DNA from: Acidimicrobiaceae bacterium
GTDB lineage: Bacteria; Actinomycetota; Acidimicrobiia; Acidimicrobiales; RAAP-2
DNA: 56,771 nucleotides
Reading direction: 5' to 3'
NCBI GenBank assembly: GCA_003152015.1
Contig: PLZF01000049.1
Location: forward strand, 1-56,771
In this document: positions 45,363 through 54,385 of the stretch, one piece after another
Numbering within the stretch: position 1 is the stretch's first letter
Layout: each line of letters starts with the position of its first letter
The notes under the pieces: generated by a model
The model's input: only the letters and a program-made list of their open reading frames with translations
What the model was told of the DNA's origin: nothing
Databases searched by the model: none
Translations under genes and position numbers: made by a program

Positions 45363-46586
45363 ATGCCGAGAGCTCGACGTCGCAGGAGAGGCCGAAGGCC
45401 TGGGCGTCGTTCGGTGGGCGACGTCATCACCGTGTCCATCATCATGTTGGTCCTGGGCGTGTTGATCGTCGGTTCGGTCGTCGAAATCCATGCTCAGTCG
45501 GCGCCCTATCGACGGATGACCGACCAGGGGTACGCGCAGCTGGCCTCCCCGGTCATCGAAGCCTCCAATCAAACAGGCGCCCGGTTGGCCGCGGTGATCA
45601 ATGTCGCACCGACCATTCCCAACCAACGGCTGCCGAATACCGCCCGCGGTGAGATCCAACAGGGTCTCGATGCGGCGGTGTCCACATCGTCGGAAGAGGC
45701 CCGTCAGGCCAAGCAGCTGACCCCCCCCACGCCGGGTGATGACGTCGCCCGCCAATTGACGGAAATCCTTGCTGGTCGGGCTGCGGCCGTGGTCAAGGTG
45801 GTAGGGACCATTGACCAGTTGTTGGGAATGGCGCCTCTGCCGATCGCTGGGGCTCCCAGCACAACATCCACATCGTCGGCAAATTCTGCTGCACCTATTA
45901 CGCTGGTCCAGGCATCCCAGCAGTTGGCAGCAGAGGGCACGCAGATCGAACGGGCGGATCGCGCCTACGCAGCTTTGGCCGCTCGGCTCCACCATGGCAA
46001 GAACACTGGGTCCGGGCCGATCCGCCTGCCCGCGTCGGTATGGGCACCGGCGGGAGCTCCACTCAGTTCGGCCCAACTCGGGGACAGCGCCGCACCCCTG
46101 AACGCTGCGGTGGCTCTGGTGCCGTACCACCAGATGGTGATCACCGCAGTCGGTCTGACACCTCCGGCCGTCCCCGCAGCCACCCCCAATGATGCTGCCG
46201 GATCCGGCATTATCGGCATCTCATGTGACGCTCCGAGCTCGACAGTTGCGGGCCCAACCCCCACCCGGTTGCCGCCGACCAGCTCGGTCACCCCGCTGGT
46301 CAGCGTGACCAACTGCGGAACCGTGGACGAAGCCAACGTGACGGTGACCGAGACCCTGGTCCTGGCTGATCCTGCTGGGGCGGGCCCCACAGCGGTCGGC
46401 GCGTCAGGATCGTCGGCTCGGACCAAGGTGACCACCGTCTCCGGCCAGTCCCAATCCGTGAACCTTCCGGCACTCAAAGTCGCCAAAGGCCACAACTACA
46501 CGTTGACGGTCACCCTGACCCCGCCTACCGGCCAGGCAGACCCGGCCGGGACATCCCAGCAGTATCTCCTCCAAATCGTGAGTTGA
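45363..46586 (+). CDS. Membrane-anchored secreted protein, unknown function
   Basis: 407 aa. An Arg-rich N-terminus (about 1-18) precedes one TM helix (about 20-42). A helical extracellular region (about 50-165) carries Ser/Thr/Ala-rich linkers. A C-terminal beta-rich domain (about 300-405: VSVTNCGTVDEANVTVTETLVL...LTVTLTPP) resembles CARDB/Ig-like repeats. Two cysteines (about 287 and 319) could pair. ATG 45363 is chosen since the frame upstream has no plausible coding. No known family was identified; citrate synthase lies downstream. Confidence 0.78.
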   Translation: MPRARRRRRGRRPGRRSVGDVITVSIIMLVLGVLIVGSVVEIHAQSAPYRRMTDQGYAQLASPVIEASNQTGARLAAVINVAPTIPNQRLPNTARGEIQQGLDAAVSTSSEEARQAKQLTPPTPGDDVARQLTEILAGRAAAVVKVVGTIDQLLGMAPLPIAGAPSTTSTSSANSAAPITLVQASQQLAAEGTQIERADRAYAALAARLHHGKNTGSGPIRLPASVWAPAGAPLSSAQLGDSAAPLNAAVALVPYHQMVITAVGLTPPAVPAATPNDAAGSGIIGISCDAPSSTVAGPTPTRLPPTSSVTPLVSVTNCGTVDEANVTVTETLVLADPAGAGPTAVGASGSSARTKVTTVSGQSQSVNLPALKVAKGHNYTLTVTLTPPTGQADPAGTSQQYLLQIVS

Positions 46587-46726
46587 CCCGGTATCGTGGG
46601 CGCTCGGGACCGGAGATGGAGGCGGAACCAATACTCTGTGGGCGTCCGATGGTGGGATGCCATAGGTGACGATCTAGGATCGACGGGGACGATACACGAG
46701 CCGTAGGGCAGAAGGGTTTGAGATTA

Positions 46727-47995
46727 GTGGCCGAGAGCATCACGATCACCGACAACCGCTCCGGCGAGTCGCTCGAAATCCCATTTCAAAACGGTGGCAT
46801 CGCGGCATCTGACTGGTCCAAGCTTTTGCCGGGCGTCTGGTTTTATGACCCCGGGCTCGTCTCCACCGCCGCATGTGAAAGTGCCATCACCTACCTCGAC
46901 GGCGAAGCCGGGATCCTCCGCTACCGGGGTTACCCCATTGAGCAGTTGGCGGAAAAATCCAACTTCTTGGAGGTGGCGTACCTTCTGCTGAACAGTGAGC
47001 TACCAACCCCGGAGCAGTTCCAGGAGTGGCAGCACGACATCACCCACCACACCTTTATCCACGAAAACGTGCGAAAGCGCTTCCTCGACGGATTCCATTA
47101 CGACGCTCATCCCATGGGAATGCTCGTCTCCGCGGTAGCTGCGCTTTCTACCTTTTATCTCGACGCCAAAGATATATTCGACATCGAATCCCGAAACAAG
47201 CAGATCGTTCGGCTGATCGCCAAAATGCCGACGTTGGCCGCCGCCGCCCACCGGTTCAGTGTGGGGATGCCATTCGTCTACCCCGACAATTCGCTGGAAT
47301 TCGCCTCCAACTTTTTGTCCATGATGTGGAAGACCGCCGAGCCCCGCTTCGATGCCAACCCGGCTCTGGCCCGTGCGCTCGACATCCTCTTCATCCTCCA
47401 CGCCGATCACGAGCAGAACTGCTCCACCACCGCCATGCGGGTGGTGGGCTCTTCTCACTCCGACCCCTACTCCGCCACAGCTGCCGCTGCCGCTGCTCTT
47501 TACGGGCCACGACACGGTGGGGCAAACGAGGCGGTGATCCGGATGCTCACGGAGATCGGCTCCATCGACAACGTCGAGTCGTTCGTGGCATCGATCAAGG
47601 CTGGCCACGGTCGGCTTCAGGGCTTCGGGCACCGGGTCTACAAGAGCTACGACCCTCGGGCCAAGATCATCAAGAAGACCGCCGACGAGGTGTTCGAGAT
47701 CACCGGAAAGAACCCGTTACTCGATATTGCCCTCAAGTTGGAAGAGATTGCGCTTTCCGACGAGTACTTCACCTCCCGCAAGCTGTACCCGAACGTCGAT
47801 TTCTACTCGGGCCTGATTTACCAGGCGATGGGCTTCCCTCTCGAAATGTTTCCGGTGCTGTTCGCAATCCCCCGCACCGCCGGGTGGCTGGCCCACTGGC
47901 AAGAGATGCTCGATCAGGACTCCAAGATCGCCCGTCCCCGCCAGCTCTACATCGGTGCGGCGCAGCGCGAGTACGTGGGGATGAACGACCGCTAG
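46727..47995 (+). CDS. gltA: Citrate synthase
   Basis: Condenses acetyl-CoA and oxaloacetate. 422 aa, typical of type II-length hexameric enzymes. It has LRYRGYPIEQLA near residue 65, HADHEQNCSTT, YGPRHGGANEAV (catalytic His), and FGHRVYKSYDPRA (second His). GTG 46727 is preferred over TTG 46718 by spacing from AGGG. Its stop overlaps, antisense, the end of the desaturase pseudogene. Confidence 0.94.
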   Translation: MAESITITDNRSGESLEIPFQNGGIAASDWSKLLPGVWFYDPGLVSTAACESAITYLDGEAGILRYRGYPIEQLAEKSNFLEVAYLLLNSELPTPEQFQEWQHDITHHTFIHENVRKRFLDGFHYDAHPMGMLVSAVAALSTFYLDAKDIFDIESRNKQIVRLIAKMPTLAAAAHRFSVGMPFVYPDNSLEFASNFLSMMWKTAEPRFDANPALARALDILFILHADHEQNCSTTAMRVVGSSHSDPYSATAAAAAALYGPRHGGANEAVIRMLTEIGSIDNVESFVASIKAGHGRLQGFGHRVYKSYDPRAKIIKKTADEVFEITGKNPLLDIALKLEEIALSDEYFTSRKLYPNVDFYSGLIYQAMGFPLEMFPVLFAIPRTAGWLAHWQEMLDQDSKIARPRQLYIGAAQREYVGMNDR

Positions 47996-48480
47996 TTCAC
48001 CCTCTTGAACGGCATCGCCAACTGAGGCACCAGCTATCGGGGGTGGGCACATTGATGCCGCAACGGGTCGGCCACGCTTTTTTGGAAGGTGGAGGGTCCC
48101 GAACACGGCGTCGATCCACGGAAATTCCCAGACGAAATTGGTGTTATCGGCCGCTGGCTCGATGCCATGGTGCCAGTGATGAAATTCCGCGGTGACGATC
48201 AGCCGACGAAGTGGCCCGAAGGTGAAGCGGACGTTGGCGTGAATGAAAAGCGCCTGCAGGCTGAAGACGACCAGCACGCCCCCGAACGATGCCTTGGAAA
48301 AGCCCAGGATGAACAGTGGGAGCACCACACAGAGCTTCCTGAAGGCTTGGTCGATGGGGTGCAGCCTGGCCGCCGCCAGCTAGTCCATCTCACTGATGGA
48401 GTGATGCACCGCGTGGAAGCGCCACAGGAGGGGAATCTGGTGGCGTGCCCGGGGCCGAAATTATGAGCGGCGTACGAAGC
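47992..48480 (-). pseudogene. Sterol desaturase / fatty acid hydroxylase family pseudogene
   Basis: Di-iron membrane hydroxylase remnant. On the minus strand, fragments of a single protein can be read: LLWRFHAVHHSISEMD, an in-frame TAG in place of the expected Trp codon, LAAARLHPIDQAF, then FIHANVRFTFGPLRR and EFHHWHHG. After two frame changes follow WPTRCGINVPTPDSW and LAMPFKRVN before a stop at 47992-47994. His-box motifs FHAVHHS and HHWHH are intact, but the N-terminal half is missing. The gene is truncated and carries a nonsense codon and at least two frameshifts. Confidence 0.82.
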
Positions 48481-48513
48481 CGGTGTGAGCAGGTTGTGCA
48501 GAACGCTGGCGGC

Positions 48514-49380
48514 CTAGGGAGTCGGCTTGGTTTCGGCCAGGCGCATGAGTCCTTCTTGGGCCATGGAGACGACCAACTCGCCGTCGCGGGCGAACATGAA
48601 GCCCCGGGCCAAACCGCGGGCTCCGTAGGTGGTGGGGGAGTCCATGTCGTAGAGGAGCCACTCATCGGCCTTGAACGGCCGGTGGAACCACATGCAGTGG
48701 TCGAGGCTCGCTCCCATGAAGTCCTGATTCTCCCACCGCACGTTGTGGGGGGCCAGCATGGTGTCGAACAGTGACATGTCCGAGGCGTAGGCAGCGATGG
48801 CGGCGTGGAGGACGGGATCGTCGCGGAGTGTCCCGTCGGCTTTGATCCATAGCCGCTGCACCGGCTCATTCCCCTCTTTATGCATAAAGGGAAGTTCGCC
48901 GATATGTCGTTGCTCGATCGGGTGGGGGCGCGAGAACCAGTCCCCCATCACCTCCCGGTAGGGCTCGAGTCGGGTGAGGAGTGACTCGAGCTCCTCGGGT
49001 GGCGGCACTTCGGGCATGGGGAATTGATGCGAAAGACCGGCTTCGTCGACGTGGAACGACGCCGACATGTTGAAGATGGCCCGACCATGTTGGATGGCCA
49101 CCACCCGGCGCGTGGTGAACGAACGGCCATCGCGAATGCGGTCCACCTCGTAGAGAATGGGCACCGCCGGGTCGCCGGGACGCAGAAAATAGGCGTGGAG
49201 CGAGTGGGGGCGTCCCGCCTCGACCGTACGACCAGCTGCCATCAGCGCCTGGGCGGCCACCTGACCACCAAATACTCTCTGGCGGTCTTCGTTTGGGCTG
49301 ATCCCCCGGAAGATATTGACTTCGATTGGCTCGAGATCGAGGAGGTTGACGAGGAAATCGAGTGCATCGCTCACCGGCAT
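48514..49380 (-). CDS. tesB: Acyl-CoA thioesterase II
   Basis: Hydrolyses acyl-CoA to free fatty acid and CoA. 288 aa double hot-dog protein, with RVFGGQVAAQAL and LHAYFLRPGDP in the first half, and SLDHCMWFHRPFKADEWLLYD plus ARGLARGFMFARDG in the second half. The family catalytic Asp/Thr/Gln triad region is present. It is divergent from the GH1 gene and its downstream neighbour is a desaturase-family pseudogene. Confidence 0.93.
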   Translation of the reverse strand: MPVSDALDFLVNLLDLEPIEVNIFRGISPNEDRQRVFGGQVAAQALMAAGRTVEAGRPHSLHAYFLRPGDPAVPILYEVDRIRDGRSFTTRRVVAIQHGRAIFNMSASFHVDEAGLSHQFPMPEVPPPEELESLLTRLEPYREVMGDWFSRPHPIEQRHIGELPFMHKEGNEPVQRLWIKADGTLRDDPVLHAAIAAYASDMSLFDTMLAPHNVRWENQDFMGASLDHCMWFHRPFKADEWLLYDMDSPTTYGARGLARGFMFARDGELVVSMAQEGLMRLAETKPTP

Positions 49381-49423
49381 ATCCTGTCAGGTGCCTGGGT
49401 AGTCCCCGCTACGGTGGCGTGCC

Positions 49424-50596
49424 ATGCCTGCCATCTCGTTTCCCGACGGATTCCAATGGGGGACGGCCACGGCTGCCCATCAGATCGAAGGTGGCAATGT
49501 CAACAACGACTGGTGGGAGCTCGAACACGACCCCACGTCGGGATGCGCCGACCCGAGCGGCGACGCCTGCGACTCATTCCACCGCTACCCGGAGGACATC
49601 GCTCTGGTAGCCGGCCCCGGACTTACCTTCTATCGGTTCTCCCTCGAGTGGAGCCGCATCGAGCCCGAAGAGGGGGAGTTCTCTCGGTCGGCACTCGACC
49701 ACTACAGACGGATGGTGGCATCCTGCCGGGAGCACGATGTCACCCCGATGGTGACTTTTCACCACTTCACCCATCCCCGTTGGTTGGCGTCCGTCGGGAC
49801 CTGGGAAGCGCCTCATGCCCCCGATCGGTTTGCCCGCTTCTGTGAGCGGGCTACCGCCCATCTCGGCGATCTCATCGGTATGGCGGCAACCATCAATGAG
49901 CCCAATGTGGTGGCCACCATGGGATGGCGCCATGGCATCTTCCCTCCCCGGGTGCGCGATCGCGACCGGCGGGCAGCGGTCAACGATGCGCTGGTGACGG
50001 CCCATCGCCGCGCCGTCGAGGCCATCCGTTCAGGACCGGGCGAGTTTCCGGTTGGCCTGACGGTTTCGATGACGGATTATCAGACACAACCCGGTGGGGA
50101 AGAGTGGGTGGAGCGGCTTCGGCGCCCCTCCGAAGACGTGTTTCTCGAGGCCACCGAGGGTGACGACTTCATCGGCGTGCAGACCTATACCCGGTCTCGC
50201 ATCGGACCCGATGGAGCGTTGGGGGCTGAAGACGGAGTGCCGACCACGCAAATGGGGTACGAGTTCTACCCTGAGGCGCTCGAAGGGACCATCCGTCGAG
50301 CGTGGATGAAGACAGGTGGGCTGCCGGTGCTGGTGACCGAGAACGGAGTCGGCACCGACGACGATGAGGCCCGAATCGAATACGTCTCCCGCGCCCTGGC
50401 CGGAGTGCGTCGCTGCCTCGATGACGGCATTGACGTGAGGGGATATACGTATTGGAGCCTGCTCGATAACTTCGAATGGGTTCTCGGTTACCGGCCCACA
50501 TTTGGGATCGTCGAAGTGGACCGCCAGACATTCGAACGCCGCCCTAAACCCAGCGCAACGTGGTTGGGCGGTGTGGCCACCGCGAATGGCCTTTGA
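49424..50596 (+). CDS. GH1 family beta-glucosidase-like enzyme
   Basis: Retaining glycoside hydrolase. 390 aa, about 60 shorter than typical beta-glucosidases. FPDGFQWGTATAAHQIEG opens the protein; acid/base Glu is in TINEPN and nucleophile Glu in VTENGVG; SLLDNFEW and a GYRPTFGIV end follow the family order. Loops between the two catalytic glutamates are shortened. No sugar transporter lies nearby. Sugar specificity cannot be predicted. Confidence 0.92.
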   Translation: MPAISFPDGFQWGTATAAHQIEGGNVNNDWWELEHDPTSGCADPSGDACDSFHRYPEDIALVAGPGLTFYRFSLEWSRIEPEEGEFSRSALDHYRRMVASCREHDVTPMVTFHHFTHPRWLASVGTWEAPHAPDRFARFCERATAHLGDLIGMAATINEPNVVATMGWRHGIFPPRVRDRDRRAAVNDALVTAHRRAVEAIRSGPGEFPVGLTVSMTDYQTQPGGEEWVERLRRPSEDVFLEATEGDDFIGVQTYTRSRIGPDGALGAEDGVPTTQMGYEFYPEALEGTIRRAWMKTGGLPVLVTENGVGTDDDEARIEYVSRALAGVRRCLDDGIDVRGYTYWSLLDNFEWVLGYRPTFGIVEVDRQTFERRPKPSATWLGGVATANGL

Positions 50597-50635
50597 GAGG
50601 TCCTTCAGCATCTGAGGGAGGGTTCGGCGCCAAAT

Positions 50636-50651
50636 ATTACGGATTGGTTAC
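50636..50651. promoter_or_regulatory. MtrA-like direct repeat upstream of gtrA
   Basis: ATTAC-GGATTG-GTTAC, matching the actinobacterial MtrA motif GTNAC-N6-GTNAC except for the first G. It lies 17 bases before the gtrA ATG, whose Shine-Dalgarno AAGGTGGAG is between. Binding is inferred from sequence alone. Confidence 0.5.
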
Positions 50652-50668
50652 GACTAAGGTGGAGCCAT

Positions 50669-51169
50669 ATGACTTCCGTCCTCACCCGGGCTGAACACCT
50701 GTGGCAAAAACGGGAGACTCCCGAGGCAAAGCAGCTCCTCCGCTACGCCATGGTGTCAGTGGTCTCCACGGTGGTGTCGTTCGGTACTCTCGCCCTCGTA
50801 TTCGGTGTCTTCCATTTCTGGGGAGAGATCGGCAGCACGGTCTTTGCCAATGCGGTCGCCACAGTGCCCTCGTACTACCTCAATCGAGGTTGGGTGTGGG
50901 GCAAGAACGGGCGATCCCACTTGATGAAGGAGATCGTGCCCTTCTGGGCGATGTCGGGAATCGGCATCGTGGTATCCATCTTCGGCGCTGCCATCGCCAG
51001 GCATTTTGGGATCGAACATCACCTGGGTCACATTCAGCAGACGGCGGTGGTGTTGTTCGCCAACGTGATGTCGTTCGCCATCTTCTGGGTACTGAAGTTT
51101 CTTGTGTTCAACCGGCTGTTCAAAGTGCACCCTCTCGAAGAGCTTGACGAACTGGTCGAAGCGGCCTGA
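50669..51169 (+). CDS. GtrA family membrane protein
   Basis: 166 aa with four TM helices (about 25-47, 54-75, 90-115, 125-148) and the GtrA family pattern LLRYAMVSVVSTVVSFGTL and YYLNRGWVWG. GtrA proteins participate in cell-surface polysaccharide or lipid-linked sugar movement. AAGGTGGAG precedes the ATG. An MtrA-like repeat upstream links it in a possible regulon with the mannosyltransferase gene. Confidence 0.88.
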   Translation: MTSVLTRAEHLWQKRETPEAKQLLRYAMVSVVSTVVSFGTLALVFGVFHFWGEIGSTVFANAVATVPSYYLNRGWVWGKNGRSHLMKEIVPFWAMSGIGIVVSIFGAAIARHFGIEHHLGHIQQTAVVLFANVMSFAIFWVLKFLVFNRLFKVHPLEELDELVEAA

Positions 51170-51212
51170 TCCGGGATGATGAGATTCAACTGGTGAACGG
51201 GCCTGAGCCAGA

Positions 51213-52016
51213 ATGGCCACGATGATTGCCACCACCGTGCACAGCGGGAACCTGGTGCTGGTGGTGGCGGTCTTTTTGGCCAGCGCGGTGGAGATGGTCG
51301 AAGCACTCACCATCGTGGCGGCGGTGGGAGCCACCAGGGGGTGGAGGTCCGCTCTCGAGGGAACCGCGGTGGCTTTGCTGGTACTCGGTGCCATGGTGGT
51401 GGCCCTCGGCCCCGCCATCGTCCACTATGTGCCTCTTGCCACCCTGCGGTTGGTGGTTGGGGGCCTCCTGCTGGTGTTCGGGTTGCAGTGGCTTCGCAAA
51501 GCGGTCCTTCGGGCTGCGGGGTTGAAAGCCAAACACGATGAGGACGCCATCTTCGCCAAACAGGTCGAGGAACTGTCCACTCCGTCAGCCACCAGCGGTC
51601 GCGACTCGACTGCGTTCGCGGTGGCGTTCAAAGGGGTGTTTCTCGAGGGTCTCGAGGTGGTGGTGATTGTGATCACCTTGGGGACGACCTCCCACGACCT
51701 CGGACTGGCCGCGACCGCCGCCGCGGCCGCCATCGTGGTGGTGGGGGTGGTGGGGGTCATCGTGGCCCGGCAGCTGTCATCGGTGCCGGAGAATGCCATG
51801 AAGATGGGGGTCGGGCTGATGCTGGTCAGCTTCGGTACCTTCTGGTCAGGGCAAGGCGTGGGGGTGCACTGGCCGGGGTCGGACCTGGCCATTCCGGTAC
51901 TGGTCGCTACCTACGCCCTGGTGGCATGGGCCATCGTCGGATCGCTGCGCCCCAGGGCTGCGGCCAGTCTCGGGGCGGTCGCGGCCGGGACAGAAGGAGG
52001 AGGGCACCATGTCTGA
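51213..52016 (+). CDS. COG4280-like membrane protein with two E-x-x-E motifs
   Basis: 267 aa with about seven TM helices. The N-terminal helix has EMVEAL and the fourth segment has FLEGLEVVVIV, so two similar E-x2-E motifs stand in two related halves, as in metal or cation transporters of the Ftr1/UPF0016 type. The COG4280-like label is by general resemblance. A basic cytoplasmic loop (about 100-140) separates the halves. It ends inside the start of the next gene (8-bp overlap). Confidence 0.68.
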   Translation: MATMIATTVHSGNLVLVVAVFLASAVEMVEALTIVAAVGATRGWRSALEGTAVALLVLGAMVVALGPAIVHYVPLATLRLVVGGLLLVFGLQWLRKAVLRAAGLKAKHDEDAIFAKQVEELSTPSATSGRDSTAFAVAFKGVFLEGLEVVVIVITLGTTSHDLGLAATAAAAAIVVVGVVGVIVARQLSSVPENAMKMGVGLMLVSFGTFWSGQGVGVHWPGSDLAIPVLVATYALVAWAIVGSLRPRAAASLGAVAAGTEGGGHHV

Positions 52017-52281
52017 ACCGGTGCCGTCGTTGGCGCCCCGGTCACTGCCGGTTCAGATGTTGGTGGGGTTCGGTCGGTTCTGGTGGGAGTTCCTGATCGG
52101 AGACACTCCTGAGTTGTTTGTCGGGGTGGTGACGGTCCTCGGAGTGGTCGCTCTGGTATGCCTCGGCCACCCGGCCCGGACCTGGGCTGCCGTCCTCATG
52201 CCCGTGCTGGTGGCCGGTCTGCTCGGCGGCTCGGTATGGAAGGCGAAGCGGAAACACGTAGGAGCTAGTCGCGGAAGTTAA
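52009..52281 (+). CDS. Small two-TM membrane protein
   Basis: 90 aa with two TM helices (about 33-53 and 58-76) and a basic tail. It overlaps the previous gene by 8 bp, suggesting translational coupling and a physical partnership. Its 3' end overlaps the convergent yajQ gene by 17 bp. No known family was recognised. Confidence 0.7.
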   Translation: MSEPVPSLAPRSLPVQMLVGFGRFWWEFLIGDTPELFVGVVTVLGVVALVCLGHPARTWAAVLMPVLVAGLLGGSVWKAKRKHVGASRGS

Positions 52282-52753
52282 TGAACTGGAGAGGAATCCC
52301 GAAATCCTCCGCCTTGGCCGCGGTGATCACCGCCTGAAGATCGTCTCGCTTTTTTCCGGTCACCCGCAGCTGGTCGCCCTGGGTCTGGGAGCTGACCCCC
52401 TTCAGGCCGAGCTCCTTGATGAATTTGTTCAACTTCTTGGCGTGGTCGGTGGAGATTCCGGCCCGAATCGTCAACTTCTGGCGGGCGGTGCCCCGGGTCG
52501 CCTCTTCGATCTTTCCGACGTCGAAGGACTTGAGCGACACGTCCCGTTTCACCATTTTCTCTTGAAGGACCTGGTAGAGGGCGCGCAGTCGATCCTCAGT
52601 GGATGAGGTGAGCACTAGCTCCTGGTCGGTCAACTCAATGGTGGAGTTGGTGCCTTTGAAGTCGAACCGGGTGGTGGCTTCGCGATTGGCCTGGTCGACC
52701 GCATTGCGGACTTCCTGCATATCGACTTCCGAGACAATGTCGAAGGTGGGCAT
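52265..52753 (-). CDS. yajQ: YajQ-family nucleotide-binding protein
   Basis: 162-aa small protein of the UPF0234 family, some of which bind c-di-GMP. It opens MPTFDIVSEVDMQEVRNAVDQA, includes DFKGTNSTIEL and ends GIPLQFINFRD, the family's characteristic C-terminus. ATG 52753 was chosen; the frame upstream runs into tRNA-Tyr. Convergent with the small membrane gene. Confidence 0.93.
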   Translation of the reverse strand: MPTFDIVSEVDMQEVRNAVDQANREATTRFDFKGTNSTIELTDQELVLTSSTEDRLRALYQVLQEKMVKRDVSLKSFDVGKIEEATRGTARQKLTIRAGISTDHAKKLNKFIKELGLKGVSSQTQGDQLRVTGKKRDDLQAVITAAKAEDFGIPLQFINFRD

Positions 52754-52797
52754 AGAGAAACAGTAGCGCCGCGCTTGGCCTATCCTTCCCGGTCTGC

Positions 52798-52882
<85 letters not shown>

Positions 52883-53025
52883 CATGATGTGACCGGAGGA
52901 GGTGGCGGACGATGAGTCCGCCGCCGCCTCCGGGGCGCTACGGCGCCGTAGAGCGAACTGCCGGTACCCGTCGCCAGCGGGCCCGATCAGTGAACCGGTT
53001 CCATGAACTCAGGAGATGTCGTCCG

Positions 53026-54237
53026 ATGTTGGTCCATCGCATCCGCCACATGCCGACGTGGATGATCGCTGCGGGGGCTGCGCTCGTGTGGGTGGCGTCG
53101 GGGGCGTACATGGTGCATTTCGGGGCGCAATGGCACCTGGATCTCCTCGTCTACCGGGATGCCGGGCGCGCCCTCTACGCCGGCGGTTCACCGTTCACCA
53201 CCAACTTCACCATCCACGAACTGCCCTTCACCTACACGCCGTTTGCTCTGCTGGTCCTCAGTCCGCTGGCGCTCGGGTCGCTCGTTCTCATCGAGACACT
53301 GTGGTGGCTGCTCAGCGCGGCCTGCTTCGTTGGCGCTGTCTACCTGGTCATCTCCGCCTCGTTCACCATGCCGACCCGTCGGGCCGTGGCCGTGGCCGGT
53401 GTGCTCTGTGGGGTGGCCACTCTGGCCCTCGAGCCCGTCCGCTCCAACATGGATTACGCCCAGATCAATCTGATCCTGATGGTGATGATCGTTGCCGATA
53501 TGACCCGGGTTCGGGCTCCCTGGCGCGGAGTGTTGATCGGGGTGGCCGCGGCTATCAAGTTGACCCCACTGGTGTTTCTCTTCTCCTTCCTCGTCGTCAA
53601 GGACTGGCGGTCGTTGGCTCGCGGGGTCGGGACCTTTCTTGGGGTGACCGCCATCAGCTGGGCGGTGTTGCCGTCGGACTCGGCCCGCTATTGGCTGCAC
53701 GAGGTGTCCGACGCCGGCCGAACCGGCCAACTGGCCAATGTCAGCAACCAGTCATGGAACGGTTTGGTCCATCGCCCGCCATTCCACGGAGGTCACCCCG
53801 CCACCGCTGTGTGGGTCGTGTTAGCTGTGGCCACGTTGGTGTGCGGAGTTTTCCTCACCCGGTGGTTGATGGAGGGCGGGTGCATCGCCGAAGCTGTCAT
53901 GGTGTTGGCCCTCACCGAGTTGTTGATCAGCCCGGTGTCCTGGACCCACCACTGGTCGTGGCTCATTTTGGCCCCGATCGCCGCAGTTACGTTGTGGGCC
54001 GTTCACCGGGTGGTGGCGATCATGCTGCTGGTGCTCGTCGGTCTGGCGGTGCTGGCTCCCTATTGGTGGATCCAACACGGACCGTTTTCGTACCTGGCCG
54101 GAAACGTCCTGGTGGTGGGGGGAGCGGCGGTGCTGGTGGTGTGGTTGGGCACCGAGGCCCGGTCCCGCCGGTCCTCTTATGCCTCCAGGATGGGCGGACA
54201 CGATACGCTGGCTGCTCCGAAGCACCTGCCGGGGTAA
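53026..54237 (+). CDS. GT87 family polyprenol-dependent mannosyltransferase-like protein
   Basis: Integral membrane GT-C enzyme of about ten TM helices, 403 aa. DLLVYRDAGRALYAGGSPF follows the first helix, with the catalytic-type Asp; NMDYAQINLILM, AIKLTPLVF and SWTHHWSW follow the GT87 order. Such enzymes add alpha-linked mannose from polyprenyl-phosphate-mannose to lipoglycans outside the membrane. ATG 53026 with AGGAG 10 bases upstream is preferred; a longer frame from 52912 looks non-coding. A second GT-C enzyme follows. Confidence 0.86.
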   Translation: MLVHRIRHMPTWMIAAGAALVWVASGAYMVHFGAQWHLDLLVYRDAGRALYAGGSPFTTNFTIHELPFTYTPFALLVLSPLALGSLVLIETLWWLLSAACFVGAVYLVISASFTMPTRRAVAVAGVLCGVATLALEPVRSNMDYAQINLILMVMIVADMTRVRAPWRGVLIGVAAAIKLTPLVFLFSFLVVKDWRSLARGVGTFLGVTAISWAVLPSDSARYWLHEVSDAGRTGQLANVSNQSWNGLVHRPPFHGGHPATAVWVVLAVATLVCGVFLTRWLMEGGCIAEAVMVLALTELLISPVSWTHHWSWLILAPIAAVTLWAVHRVVAIMLLVLVGLAVLAPYWWIQHGPFSYLAGNVLVVGGAAVLVVWLGTEARSRRSSYASRMGGHDTLAAPKHLPG

Positions 54238-54240
54238 CAC

Positions 54241-54276
54241 TTGATGGGCCGCCAAATTTCGTTACAATAGCGTTAC
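54241..54276 (+). promoter_or_regulatory. Promoter overlapped by MtrA-like direct repeat
   Basis: A -35-like TTGATG (54241-54246) and -10-like TACAAT (54263-54268) are spaced 16 bp apart. GTTAC-AATAGC-GTTAC (54261-54276), an exact GTNAC-N6-GTNAC repeat, covers the -10. If bound it would probably repress or tune this promoter. Confidence 0.6.
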
Positions 54277-54385
54277 GGATTGATTGCGGTCAGGACGATT
54301 CGGGTTTCCTGAATCCCGCCCGTTGAGACGCTCATTACACGGTCCCCCATTCGAGATACGTCCATTGAGGAGCTTTCCCCCGATT

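Noticed and set aside
44616-46130. 504-aa minus-strand open frame
   Set aside because: Antisense to addA end and the anchored protein; no domain or start signal.
52912-53025. Longer start for the GT87 protein
   Set aside because: The added 38 residues are Pro/Arg-rich and lie directly behind the tRNA; a better-spaced AGGAG supports 53026.
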